64,000 nt of DNA from Lewinellaceae bacterium (GCA_020636255.1 JACJYE010000003.1:487799-551798); one strand, 5' to 3'; counted from the first letter of the stretch, positions 41,949 through 50,452 are shown. Translations and numbers: made by a program. The notes: generated by a model not told the origin, from the sequence alone.

Positions 41949-44900
41949 CATATCACCATCACCTTCACAGGAAGGCCAGCAGCTGCCGCTGGAAGATTTT
42001 CTCGACGCCCTGCGCCGGGAGGGTTTTGCCGTGGATGCCGATCACTACCACGAAGTGCCGCAGCTGCTGAACACCCTGGCCGCCGAGCACACCTTCGAAG
42101 AGCTGCAGTCGCTACTGGCGCCCCTCTTCGCCCGAAACAGGCAGGAGCAGCAGCGGTTCTACGCCTTTTTCAGGCGATATTTTGAAATAAGGCCTGCACG
42201 GGTGGCCACACCCCCGCCGCTGGCCGGAGCTCCGGAGCCCATAAAACGGGTAGAAGGAAAAGCGCCGGAAAAGAGCAAAAGGAATATCCGGGGCCAGCTA
42301 CTGGCCGGCCTGGCCATTATTTTGGTTCTCGGGCTTGTCTATACGTGGTACACCCAGATACTGGCCTTCCTCACCAATAGCAAGGTGATAACGGTGGGTT
42401 TACTTGCCTTTCTGGCCGTCGAGTTGAAAGCCATACATAACGTGCTAAAAAGGCGGTTAAAAGGCCGCGACACCTTTTGGTACGGCGCCCTTTTCATAGG
42501 CGTCTTCCTGGGCATAATGGCCTTTGTTTTTCCACAACTGAAGAGCAGTTTTTTTCAGGAATACGGCCTGTATATCGTTTTCGGTTTTGCCGTGCTGTTG
42601 CTGCCCCTCAACTGGTATTGGTCGCGCCCTGAAAAGGCAAAAGCCGTGAAGGTAGCCCCACCTTCCAGGCTCATCGCTCCACTGCGCTTCCCACCCGATG
42701 CCCCTTTCCCCCGCCTCAACCTGATCGGGCGGACGGAGGCGTTCCACATCTCGCGCCACCTCAACCGTTTGCAGGCGGACAGCTATAATACCCGGGAGAT
42801 CGACATACCCGCCACGCTGGAGCGCACGGTGCGCAACGCGGGCATCATCGATATCGCTTTCCAGCAGGTGGCCACCCGGCCCCATTATCTGCTGCTGATC
42901 GACGCCGCCAACGCCAATGAGCACGAGATCGAGTGGTTCGATTACCTGCTACAGGTCCTGCAGGGCGACGAAACCCGGCTGGAGCGCTATTTTTTCGAAC
43001 ACGACCCCGGCTTTTGCTGGCTCGAGCGCGGAGCGGATGCCGTACCCCTGCAAAACCTCTACGGCGGCCAGCGCCTGATCATACTCAGCGATGGCTATTC
43101 CATGGCCGACCCTGTCAGCGGAGGGCTGTTCAACTGGGTGCTGGGGCTCTTTTCGCTATGGACGGAAAAAGCGCTGCTCTCCTTCCGGCCTGTAGAGGAA
43201 TGGGGGTATTTCGAACAACAGCTATCCCAGGAGTTCTACCTGGCGCCCTCCACCATCGACGGGCTGATGGAGGCTGTGGGGTACTTCGACAATTATTCCG
43301 ACAAAAGCCTGGAGGAATGGCACCGCGATAACATCTACGACGTGCTCAACACAGATGATGTAGGGCTCATTCGCCGCAGTATGCCAGCTGAGCTGTTCGA
43401 ATGGCTGTGCGCCTGCGCCCTCTATCCGGAACTGCACTGGAAACTGACCCTATACCTGGGCGACGTACTGGAGCAACGCCCCAATGCCCTGCTCAACCCG
43501 GAGCACCTCACCCGCCTGAACCGACTGAAGTGGTTGCGCGAAGGCCAGATCCCGGATCAGGCGCGGACGGTGCTGGTACAGCTACTGCCTGAAGCTGCTG
43601 CCGCCAAAGCCCACCAGGCGCTGGCTAAAGTGCTGGCCCGGCCCGGATCGGCCCCTCCCGAGCACTCCTACGCCTACCGGGTGTACCGACAACACCTGCT
43701 CCTGCATCAATTTGAAGTGGCGCGTGTATCTGATGAAGCAGAGGCAAACGCATTATTCCGGCAGCTGCAACTACTGGTAGCGGAAAGGGGAGCCGCAAGC
43801 CCTGAAGTGCTCGCTTTCGTGCGCGAAGAAAGCCGTCGGCAACAGTACGGGCTACCGCTGGATCAATTAACGGATAGCGTAAAACCCAATGTGGGGCTGC
43901 TGTCCCAGCAGGCGCAGGAAGCCCGCCTGTGCTGGGCCTTATACAGAAGAGGAGAAAGCCTGCGCATAACCGATCATCTCGAAGAGCGGCTGCAGGGCGC
44001 CGAAAAGATCCTGTTGCTGATCCCCGGCATAGAGGACAGTAAGCAGTTGGTGGATTTTGCCCGTACGCCATACCTGGAACAGGAATTCGATGCCGTGCTC
44101 AGTTTTGAGTACAACCGCTTGCGGACAGGGCTGGATGAATCCGCACAGATGCTGAAAAAGTTGTTGTCAGAAGCCGGCCTGGAGCAGGAGGGCCAGCCCC
44201 GCCTGTCCATTCTGGCCCATTCGACCGGCGGGCTCGTTGCACGGTATTATATCGAACAGCTTGATGGCGTTGCATTTGTAGCGCATCTCGTGATGACGGG
44301 TACGCCCAACGGCGGCGCGAGGCTCCTTGCCATCAGCAGCTACTCCTGGACGATCATGGAAGGGCTGGCCGGGTTCCTGCCGTTCATCGGCTCCAACCTC
44401 ATCGCCCTGCTGCGGCGGTTTTTCAATCGCTCTTTTTCCGTTTACCAGCAGGTTACAGTGGACAGCGATTTTCTCCGCCGCCTCAACCGGCAATCGGAGG
44501 AGGTCTCCTTCGAAGCCGAAAGCACGACGCTCTCGCAGGCCAGTTTTCAGTCGGGCCCTTTTCCGGGCATCCCCTATAGCATCGTGGCCGGCAATGCTCA
44601 GGCTTATTACGAGGGCAAAAAACCTTCCTGGATTGAGCGGTTCGCCATGGGGCTGCTGGCCGGCATTTACAACAACAAGCCCCACGACCTCAACGCCACC
44701 GTCGAAAGCATCCGGAGCATCGGCGACAACCCGGACCCCAAACCCGCCTTCCGGGAAGTGGCGGCCACGCACGTTTCCTACTACAGAGAGGAAAGCAGCG
44801 TTCAGGCCATCCGGGAGCTGATGAACAGAGACCTGGCAATAGAGCAACCCTGGGAGGAAATACCGGCAGCAGAAGCGGAGGCGGAAACGGGCAGTGAAGC

Positions 44901-46095
44901 GCCGGAGGCAGAGGCCCCGGAGCAGGAAGCCCCGGAAGAACAGAGCACAGATGATATCAACCAGGCCCGGGAGCAGTTCCTTAAGGCCATGGAGGGTTCC
45001 GTCGGGGAGGTCGCCGGGCCGGGAGGCTCATTTGACAGAGAACTAAGAGCAGCTTTGGATAGCGGCCCCGGTGGGCTCATCGCCCTGATGCGCAGGGCGC
45101 TCAAACCGGATGCCGCCCTGCACAGTATCCTGAACGCCTTTCAGGCACGCTGGGACATGCTGCAGAAACAGAGGTCTGAGCGGTTGATCACAGAGCCGCA
45201 ATTTAACGCGGAACGGGAATCGATCACCTTCCGGCTGACGAAGCTGATTAGCGAGCAGTTATCTCCGGACAGTTTTGACCTCAGGGCTTTCGTGCAGGAT
45301 GAACCCGTGCAGCAAACTTCGCCGCCCCCCCGAAGTAATCGGCGCTCGCGCTGGGTGCTGTTTTCAGGCATAAGAGACGTGCCGGCAGAGAAAGGTACGA
45401 CACTACGCAATGCATTCATGGAGGGGTTATTCGATTTTCTTCGCCGCCAGGAAGCACCTTATTTTCCCGCTTCCGAACTGCTGCGGGCTACAAAAAATAT
45501 TACACCCCGCAGCACGGCTGTTGCCCAGCTGCCCGATGGCGGCCCCTTAGGCAATGCCGGCGATGAAGGCGGGGAATTTATCTTCTACAACAAGCGCTAT
45601 CTTCAATCCCAGGCTCCGGTTTATCAGCAACAAAACGCGCCGGCGTTCGGAAGCGGGCAGGAACCGCTATTTCGGGGGCGTGCTTTGCTCCTGGCTATCG
45701 GTATCAGCAAATACTTCGAGTTTCCGCCCCTGCTCCAGGCCGTCCGCGAAACCCGGGAGCTGACGGATATCCTGACAAAGATGTACCAGTTCGAGCCTCA
45801 GGACACTTTCATCCTTTACGATACCGAGGCCACCAGGGGTAACATCTTCTCCATTCTCGAACGCGTCACCAAAGAAGCCGGCCCCGACGACGAAGTGCTG
45901 CTTTTCTTCTCCGGCCACGGGCAAACCGACATCCAATCCGGCCAGAGCTACTGGCTGCCTGCCGACGCCAAGCCCGGCAGCCCCGAGAGCTATATCTACA
46001 ACGATGAGATACTCCGCTACATCAACAGCATGGCCGCCCGGCATGTGCTGATCATTGCGGATGCGCCGTTCTCAGGGATGCCGGCAGTGCGTTAG
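41929..46095 (+). CDS. 1388-aa CoxE/vWA-like, membrane, lipase-like, EAD11 and rearranged caspase protein
   Basis: Domains in order: a CoxE-type N-terminus (LPLEDFLDALRREGF, 19-86); four transmembrane helices (about 122-148, 153-172, 183-203, 212-231); a vWA-like module typical of MoxR partners (LLLIDAANANEHE 321-333; RLIILSDGYSMADP 382-395; GYFEQQL 426-432) without a normal MIDAS; helical linker; an alpha/beta-hydrolase with AHSTGG (763-768, Ser765) and GTPNGGARLL; an acidic linker (978-1008); an EAD11-like helical domain (1011-1120); the rear half of a caspase (SRWVLFSG ... EGGEFIFYNK, 1140-1222); then the front half of a caspase (LLLAIGISKY, 1253-1262; His in FFSGHGQTD, 1327). It ends at IIADAPFSGMPAVR, where Cys of DACFSG is Pro1380. 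Likely an inner-membrane sensor-effector of a conflict system. Confidence 0.85.
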   Translation: MSEPRPDISPSPSQEGQQLPLEDFLDALRREGFAVDADHYHEVPQLLNTLAAEHTFEELQSLLAPLFARNRQEQQRFYAFFRRYFEIRPARVATPPPLAGAPEPIKRVEGKAPEKSKRNIRGQLLAGLAIILVLGLVYTWYTQILAFLTNSKVITVGLLAFLAVELKAIHNVLKRRLKGRDTFWYGALFIGVFLGIMAFVFPQLKSSFFQEYGLYIVFGFAVLLLPLNWYWSRPEKAKAVKVAPPSRLIAPLRFPPDAPFPRLNLIGRTEAFHISRHLNRLQADSYNTREIDIPATLERTVRNAGIIDIAFQQVATRPHYLLLIDAANANEHEIEWFDYLLQVLQGDETRLERYFFEHDPGFCWLERGADAVPLQNLYGGQRLIILSDGYSMADPVSGGLFNWVLGLFSLWTEKALLSFRPVEEWGYFEQQLSQEFYLAPSTIDGLMEAVGYFDNYSDKSLEEWHRDNIYDVLNTDDVGLIRRSMPAELFEWLCACALYPELHWKLTLYLGDVLEQRPNALLNPEHLTRLNRLKWLREGQIPDQARTVLVQLLPEAAAAKAHQALAKVLARPGSAPPEHSYAYRVYRQHLLLHQFEVARVSDEAEANALFRQLQLLVAERGAASPEVLAFVREESRRQQYGLPLDQLTDSVKPNVGLLSQQAQEARLCWALYRRGESLRITDHLEERLQGAEKILLLIPGIEDSKQLVDFARTPYLEQEFDAVLSFEYNRLRTGLDESAQMLKKLLSEAGLEQEGQPRLSILAHSTGGLVARYYIEQLDGVAFVAHLVMTGTPNGGARLLAISSYSWTIMEGLAGFLPFIGSNLIALLRRFFNRSFSVYQQVTVDSDFLRRLNRQSEEVSFEAESTTLSQASFQSGPFPGIPYSIVAGNAQAYYEGKKPSWIERFAMGLLAGIYNNKPHDLNATVESIRSIGDNPDPKPAFREVAATHVSYYREESSVQAIRELMNRDLAIEQPWEEIPAAEAEAETGSEAPEAEAPEQEAPEEQSTDDINQAREQFLKAMEGSVGEVAGPGGSFDRELRAALDSGPGGLIALMRRALKPDAALHSILNAFQARWDMLQKQRSERLITEPQFNAERESITFRLTKLISEQLSPDSFDLRAFVQDEPVQQTSPPPRSNRRSRWVLFSGIRDVPAEKGTTLRNAFMEGLFDFLRRQEAPYFPASELLRATKNITPRSTAVAQLPDGGPLGNAGDEGGEFIFYNKRYLQSQAPVYQQQNAPAFGSGQEPLFRGRALLLAIGISKYFEFPPLLQAVRETRELTDILTKMYQFEPQDTFILYDTEATRGNIFSILERVTKEAGPDDEVLLFFSGHGQTDIQSGQSYWLPADAKPGSPESYIYNDEILRYINSMAARHVLIIADAPFSGMPAVR

Positions 46096-46101
46096 GGACG
46101 T

Positions 46102-46134
46102 CGCATGTCAGCACGTTGAGCGCAGTGAAATCCC
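46102..46134 (-). repeat. 33-bp dispersed repeat, copy 1, directly after the caspase stop
   Basis: On the minus strand it reads GGGATTTCACTGCGCTCAAC followed by GTGCTGACATGCG. A copy at 50606-50638 is identical at 28 of 33 positions. It starts six bases after the stop codon of the 1388-residue protein, which is consistent with a recombination or insertion boundary there. Confidence 0.65.
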
Positions 46135-46182
46135 GGAGGACGCGCAGTACGTAGCCCTCAAATTTATTTGAGCGGCTAAAAG

Positions 46183-46612
46183 GCAACTATTCAGCATGCG
46201 GCATATTAGCTGGACTTTAGCATTTTTGATGATTGAATCAAATCCTGAAACCATTGAAAACAAAGAGTTTGAAAAGCTACCATGGTTAATTTTTAACATC
46301 GTGGTTTTGGGGCGAGGTTAAAAATTAAATCCCTGGTTTTCAAAACTCTTTGTTTTATAGGCATTACAGAATTGTTCAGTACGATTTAAAATGCTAAAGT
46401 CCAGATTAGAGCTTGTTTGGAGGCCGCTTTTGGAGATAAAAAGTGTCAATTTTTTTAAGAGACAAGGCGTTTTTTGAAGTTCGCACCCAAAGGTACGGAC
46501 GAAAAGAGCAACGCAGTATCATTAAAAAAGGGACGTATTTTAGCCCAAAGGGTAACCTCCAAACAAGCTCTAATATTCCTGAAACATTTTATGCCGCATG
46601 CTGAACAGTTAC
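46183..46612. mobile_element. 430-bp nested fold-back element related to the MITE ends
   Basis: Ends GCAACTATTCAGCATGCGGCAT (left; 46183-46204) and its near-complement (46591-46612) share the ACTATTCAGCATG end of the 151-bp MITEs. Inside are arms CTGGACTTTAGCATTTT (46210-46226) with complement at 46388-46404, and a hairpin of AAAACAAAGAGTTTGAAAA (46257-46275) with its complement at 46337-46356. A second element (46405-46574) is inserted within it. No target duplication remains. Together these fill most of the 640-base gap 46096-46735. Confidence 0.75.
46405..46574. mobile_element. 170-bp element with 19-bp perfect ends ATTAGAGCTTGTTTGGAGG
   Basis: ATTAGAGCTTGTTTGGAGG at 46405-46423 and its exact complement at 46556-46574 bound an A/T-rich interior without ORF. 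The same end occurs as a 75-bp fold-back at 48488-48562 and as single ends at 15046, 25866, 18035 and 56060. It sits inside the larger nested element, so it inserted later. Confidence 0.85.
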
Positions 46613-46735
46613 GACGGCGCAAATAAATTTGCACGTCACGGCCATTCCCAGCCACCGGGAACGTCGGCAAGGGCTCAACCTTGCCAGGCAGCGTGTGGCT
46701 CGCACTGGTTTACACGGGGCAGGCGCCGCCAGCTG

Positions 46736-47638
46736 CTATATCTCCGGCACCACCGTGCCCTCCTGTTCCGTCAGCAGGCGGAAATGGCCTTTGATCTGAT
46801 CCAGCACTGAAGTTCCGGAGCGGTTGATGATAGTCCTCCCGTCGATCTCGCGAACTTTGGTGAGCTCGCCCATGGTGCCGGTGGTGAACACCTCATCGGC
46901 GGTATAGAATTCGGTGAGGGAGAGGTTCTTTTCCTGTACCGGGATGCCGTGGTTGCGGCAGATACCGATCACCAGGCTTCGGGTAATGCCGGGCAGGCAG
47001 GCGTCGGCGTGGGGGGTGAATACCGTGCCTTTGCGAATACAGAAGAGGTTGACGTCGTTTGTTTCGGCCACGAAGCCGTCCTTGTCGAGCATGATGCCGG
47101 CGTCGGCGCCGGCGAGGTTGGCCTCGATCTTGGCCAGAATGTTGTTCAGCAGATTGTTGTGGTGGATCTTGGAATCCAGGAACGCCGGGTTGTTGCGGCG
47201 GACGGAGGAGGTAATGAGTGTAATTTCGGGAGGGTAGACCGGCGGCTTCCACTCGGCCAGCACGATAAGGGTGCAGCCCGACTGGTTGAGGCGGGGGTCC
47301 ATGCCGGAGGTTATCTTTTCGCCCCGCGTCAGGGTGAGGCGGATGTGCACGCCATCGCGCATGCCGTTGGCCCTCAGCGTAGTGAAAATGGCCTCGGCGA
47401 TGGCCTCGCTATCCGGCACCCCTTTGAACATAAGGGCATGGGCAGATTCCTGCAGGCGGCGGAGGTGGCGACCCAGGCAAAAGACGCGCCCCTTATAGAG
47501 GCGCAGGCCTTCCCAGACGGCATCGCCGCCCTGTACGGCGCTGTCGAATACCGATATCCGTGCTTCCTGCCGGGGGTAGAGCTGTCCATTGATGTATACC
47601 AGGATGTTCTCGTTCTTCGGATTGTATTGCTGGAGCAT
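46736..47638 (-). CDS. Class IV aminotransferase (branched-chain or D-amino-acid type)
   Basis: 300 residues. Fold-type IV PLP enzyme: YINGQLYPRQEARISVFDSA, QGGDAVWEGLRLYKG, RLTLTRGEKITSGMD, the catalytic Lys in LDSKIHHNNLLNNILAKIEA, ETNDVNLFCIRKG and VFTTGTMGELTKVREIDGR. It transfers the amino group between a branched-chain or D-amino acid and 2-oxoglutarate. IlvE, D-alanine aminotransferase and ADC lyase are hard to separate by eye, so I give no symbol. Six bases upstream ends a sulfotransferase-like gene; this pairing recurs in marine bacteria and suggests a shared substrate. Confidence 0.88.
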   Translation of the reverse strand: MLQQYNPKNENILVYINGQLYPRQEARISVFDSAVQGGDAVWEGLRLYKGRVFCLGRHLRRLQESAHALMFKGVPDSEAIAEAIFTTLRANGMRDGVHIRLTLTRGEKITSGMDPRLNQSGCTLIVLAEWKPPVYPPEITLITSSVRRNNPAFLDSKIHHNNLLNNILAKIEANLAGADAGIMLDKDGFVAETNDVNLFCIRKGTVFTPHADACLPGITRSLVIGICRNHGIPVQEKNLSLTEFYTADEVFTTGTMGELTKVREIDGRTIINRSGTSVLDQIKGHFRLLTEQEGTVVPEI

Positions 47639-47644
47639 AGGTGT

Positions 47645-48379
47645 TCAGGCTTTGAGGGATGCTTCGTAAAGTTCTTCGTAATAAGGGCGGCATTGTTCGG
47701 CCAGGGTTTTCAGGTTTTCGGGCAGTTCGTAATGCCGGGGCTGGTAGGGCTGAAAGCCTGTTGACCGGTGCACTGTTGCATACCAGTAGGGCGCCCAAAC
47801 CCCGTCTTCGGGGCGGGGGCCGGGCAACCAGTGCAGCATTCGCTCGTCAAAAGGGAGGCCCAGGCAGTGGCACAGCTGGTTCAGCACAGAAGCGGGGTTG
47901 AGCAGTAGCTCTTTGGCGTCGATAACGGCCGCCAGCCTGCCCTGTTCGCGCAATTGGTGGAAAAGGCCGTATAACTTTTCGATACCCACATCGGCCATGA
48001 CGGGGTTGGAAATGACTTGGCTGTAAGATGCGATAATGGCCCGTGGGTCGCGGATGAGCAGGATATTGTCCATGTTGGAAAGGAAACTTTCATCCAGGTG
48101 GATGAGGTGGTGGGCCATTTGTTTGAACAGCACTACCGGCCGGTGGTATGGGCCGAAGAGCACTTCACGGACGACGCGCTGCCCATCCCGGCTCTGGCTG
48201 GCCAGTATCTGATCTCTGCCGGGATGCGCCGCTTCTGAATCCGTTTTGGAGAGATAGTGCGCATACAGGGGCTCATCAACCACCACGGTATCCTGTCGCT
48301 GAGCGAAAGCATACATAAAGGCAGTTGACACGTTGCGCGGGCTCGACCATGCATTGATGCGCTTGATAGCCTTCATCAT
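47645..48379 (-). CDS. Sulfotransferase-family protein, partner of the aminotransferase
   Basis: About 244 residues from ATG 48379 (or 48376); upstream codons have no support. It has a sulfotransferase fold: the 5'-phosphosulfate loop INAWSSPRNVSTAFMYAF and the 3'-phosphate motif LLIRDPRAIIASYSQVI are both recognisable. Such proteins move a sulfo group from PAPS, although many bacterial members have unknown acceptors. It is translationally adjacent to a class IV aminotransferase gene (6-base gap); the two probably form one pathway that aminates and sulfates a small carbon skeleton. No PAPS synthesis gene lies nearby. Confidence 0.85.
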   Translation of the reverse strand: MMKAIKRINAWSSPRNVSTAFMYAFAQRQDTVVVDEPLYAHYLSKTDSEAAHPGRDQILASQSRDGQRVVREVLFGPYHRPVVLFKQMAHHLIHLDESFLSNMDNILLIRDPRAIIASYSQVISNPVMADVGIEKLYGLFHQLREQGRLAAVIDAKELLLNPASVLNQLCHCLGLPFDERMLHWLPGPRPEDGVWAPYWYATVHRSTGFQPYQPRHYELPENLKTLAEQCRPYYEELYEASLKA

Positions 48380-48487
48380 AACGAACGTTTGAAGACACCC
48401 GCATTTCAGGGGCAGCGCCATCCACACCTGCAGGTATTACCGGTGATGTGGGATGGCGCTGTACCTTTCCGATAAACGCGTGGTTAA

Positions 48488-48562
48488 GAGCTTGTTTGGA
48501 GGCCAGCCTTTGAGCTAAAAAAGGCCACTTTTCGCTATCAAATCCGGCCTCCCAACAAGCTC
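48488..48562. mobile_element. 75-bp fold-back with GAGCTTGTTTGGAGGCC ends
   Basis: GAGCTTGTTTGGAGGCC (48488-48504) and GGCCTCCCAACAAGCTC (48546-48562) are inverted, with one mismatch. Its right end touches the stop codon of the YegP-like gene (TAG then AGCTTG on the minus strand). It may act as that gene's terminator. Confidence 0.8.
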
Positions 48563-48897
48563 TAAGCCTCGACGGTAAGGTCTTTCACGACAGCTTCCGG
48601 AGCATTGGTTTTCACGGATTCGATCCCGTTTTCCATGCTCGCTTTGGAAGCGTACATCTGGCTGCTGCCGATGATCTGTTTGTTGGCAGCCAGCAGGTTG
48701 AAGTGGAATTTGCCGTTGGAGGCTTCTTTCCTTTCATACTGGCCGTCGTTGCCGGAGTTCTTCTTCACACTTTCAATTCCGTTCACACAACCAGACTTGC
48801 TGGCGTACCCCTGGCTGGACAGGATTACCTGGCCGTTTTTGGCTTTGAGGCGGAAATAAAATTCCCCGCTCTTTTCGCTTTTGAAGATTTCAAACAT
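48562..48897 (-). CDS. YegP/DUF1508-family protein
   Basis: 111 residues made of two tandem DUF1508 repeats: FEIFKSEKSGEFYFRLKAKN ... SSQGYASKSGCVNGIESVKKN and FHFNLLAANKQIIGSSQMYA ... SMENGIESVKTNA. This small beta-alpha protein family is widespread and of uncertain role; E. coli YegP belongs to it. It is cytoplasmic. The last residues are followed by a TAG stop formed at the edge of the fold-back at 48488-48562. Confidence 0.93.
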   Translation of the reverse strand: MFEIFKSEKSGEFYFRLKAKNGQVILSSQGYASKSGCVNGIESVKKNSGNDGQYERKEASNGKFHFNLLAANKQIIGSSQMYASKASMENGIESVKTNAPEAVVKDLTVEA

Positions 48898-49002
48898 AAA
48901 GCGTGTGGTTTGATGTTTTAGGAATGAGTGGTTGGTAAATTTATAGTTTTTTGGAAAAAACCCTTGCCGTTTGCGCTGTTTTGACGAAAAAAAGCAGGAA
49001 AG

Positions 49003-49629
49003 TCACAAGATGCCTTTTGCTCCCTGCATGAAAAACAGCGGATAGGCTTTTTCTCCTCCGTCTGGCAATGGCCTGGCGATCGTAAAAAAGCGGTGATAGT
49101 TGATATCGGTGAAGCCTACGGCTTCCATCTGCAGGGCCAGCCCATCCGGAGCGAAACCATTGTGGCCGTCAAAATCCGGAAATTCGGCATGAAAGCTGCC
49201 ATCCTCTGACTCCAGGTCGGCGATGCAGCAACAGCCGCCGGGGCGCAGCAGTGCATAAAACCGTTCCAGGATGCCCCGGATATCCCGGATATGGTGCAGC
49301 GTCATAAGTGTATAGATGAGGTCGAAGGGGGGCTCATCGAAGGGCGTCATGAGCAGGTCAAGCCGGCGGGCTTCCAGATTTGCCAGGCCGCTTTCCGTTA
49401 TATTTTCCATGGCTTTCCGCACCATGCCTTCGGAAAGGTCGGCCAGCAGAATGTGGCGGAGCTCACCTGCCAGGAGGAAGCTCACAGCCCCCGTCCCGGC
49501 GCCGTAGTCCAAAGCATTGCGGTATTGATGCTGGCGAATAATAGGCCGAAGCGTTTCGGCCAATGCCTGGGCTCTTTCCCGGCGTACGGGGCTGTCATCC
49601 CAGGTGGCAGCAGCCTGATCAAAATGCAT
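49003..49629 (-). CDS. Class I SAM-dependent methyltransferase
   Basis: 208 residues. Typical UbiE/methyltransferase-12 core: NALDYGAGTGAVSFLLAG (motif I), HILLADLSEGMVRKAMENI, LDLLMTPFDEPPFDLIYTLM, TLHHIRDIRGILERFYALLR and PGGCCCIADLESEDGSFHAE. The Cys run CCC in motif post-III is unusual. The N-terminus (MHFDQAAATWDDSPVRRERA) is that of the YdaC/AAM13 group, often acting on small molecules. Substrate unknown. It is divergent from the barrel gene at 49703, with a strong promoter for the latter overlapping its 5' flank. Confidence 0.9.
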   Translation of the reverse strand: MHFDQAAATWDDSPVRRERAQALAETLRPIIRQHQYRNALDYGAGTGAVSFLLAGELRHILLADLSEGMVRKAMENITESGLANLEARRLDLLMTPFDEPPFDLIYTLMTLHHIRDIRGILERFYALLRPGGCCCIADLESEDGSFHAEFPDFDGHNGFAPDGLALQMEAVGFTDINYHRFFTIARPLPDGGEKAYPLFFMQGAKGIL

Positions 49630-49641
49630 TGGCTTGTGTTT

Positions 49642-49671
49642 TTTGATGATTACTTAGAGCCATTATCTTTG
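49642..49671 (+). promoter_or_regulatory. Bacteroidota promoter TTTG-N18-TATCTTTG
   Basis: TTTG at 49642-49645 and TATCTTTG at 49664-49671, 18 bases apart, fit the sigma-70 consensus of this phylum almost perfectly. The ATG of the barrel gene is 31 bases further on. Confidence 0.75.
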
Positions 49672-49702
49672 TGAAGAGGCGCACGAATAATAAACAACGG
49701 CT

Positions 49703-50452
49703 ATGAAACAAATCTACATCATTCTGATCACTTTCCTGTCCATCGGGGCCCTTTATGGGCAGTCGGAAAAACTGCCTTATTATTTCCATTTCAGCGGCAA
49801 TTTCCAGGTGGGTATCCCCATAGAGGCCTTTGCCGATAAGCTCAGCGAGCAGGGCATCGGCGGCGGCGGATCGCTCGCCTTTCAATTGGGGCGGGGCAAA
49901 CCGCTCTTCGGCGGGGTCGATTTTTCCTATTTGCGCTATGACAGCGAGAGGCTGGATTTCGACATTTTGGAGGAAGGCGTCCTGAACGACTATCGCCTCC
50001 AAACCAACAACAACATCCTGATGGCCCATGCCCTGGTGCGGTTCAAACCCTTCACCGGCTTTTTCATCCAGCCTTATTTCGACGGCCTGATCGGCTTTAA
50101 GCGGTTGTACACCCGCACCCGCTTCATCGACCTGATGGATGATGATGATGAAGTCGTGGAAGCCGATACCGACCACAGCGATACGGCCTTCAGTTACGGC
50201 GGGGCGGCAGGGCTGCAATTCCGCGTGAGCACGGCCCCCGATATCCTGATCGACCTGCGCTGCGCCTACCTTCCGGGAAGTACGGCCACGTATCTGGCAC
50301 GCAAGCAAAACGCCGACGGCCCCTACGACGACCCTATCGAAGCCTTCGATGAGGTTGCTTCGCCCACCACGCTGCTGATCCCGCAGATCGGCCTCACGAT
50401 ACAGTTTTCTAACCGGGACCTGTTAAGCCCGGGGGAGGAACAGGACAGGTGA
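49703..50452 (+). CDS. Small outer-membrane beta-barrel protein, unknown function
   Basis: 249 residues with a signal peptide (MKQIYIILITFLSIGALYGQ). The rest alternates polar and non-polar residues as in 8-10-stranded OmpA-like barrels (YYFHFSGNFQVGIPIEAFAD; PLFGGVDFSYLRYDSERLDF; FFIQPYFDGLIGFKRLYTRT; LLIPQIGLTIQFSNRDLLSP). An acidic loop (DDDDEVVEADTDHSD) projects from the middle and might bind metal ions. It is driven by a strong promoter just upstream and is probably abundant. No specific family recognised. Confidence 0.85.
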   Translation: MKQIYIILITFLSIGALYGQSEKLPYYFHFSGNFQVGIPIEAFADKLSEQGIGGGGSLAFQLGRGKPLFGGVDFSYLRYDSERLDFDILEEGVLNDYRLQTNNNILMAHALVRFKPFTGFFIQPYFDGLIGFKRLYTRTRFIDLMDDDDEVVEADTDHSDTAFSYGGAAGLQFRVSTAPDILIDLRCAYLPGSTATYLARKQNADGPYDDPIEAFDEVASPTTLLIPQIGLTIQFSNRDLLSPGEEQDR

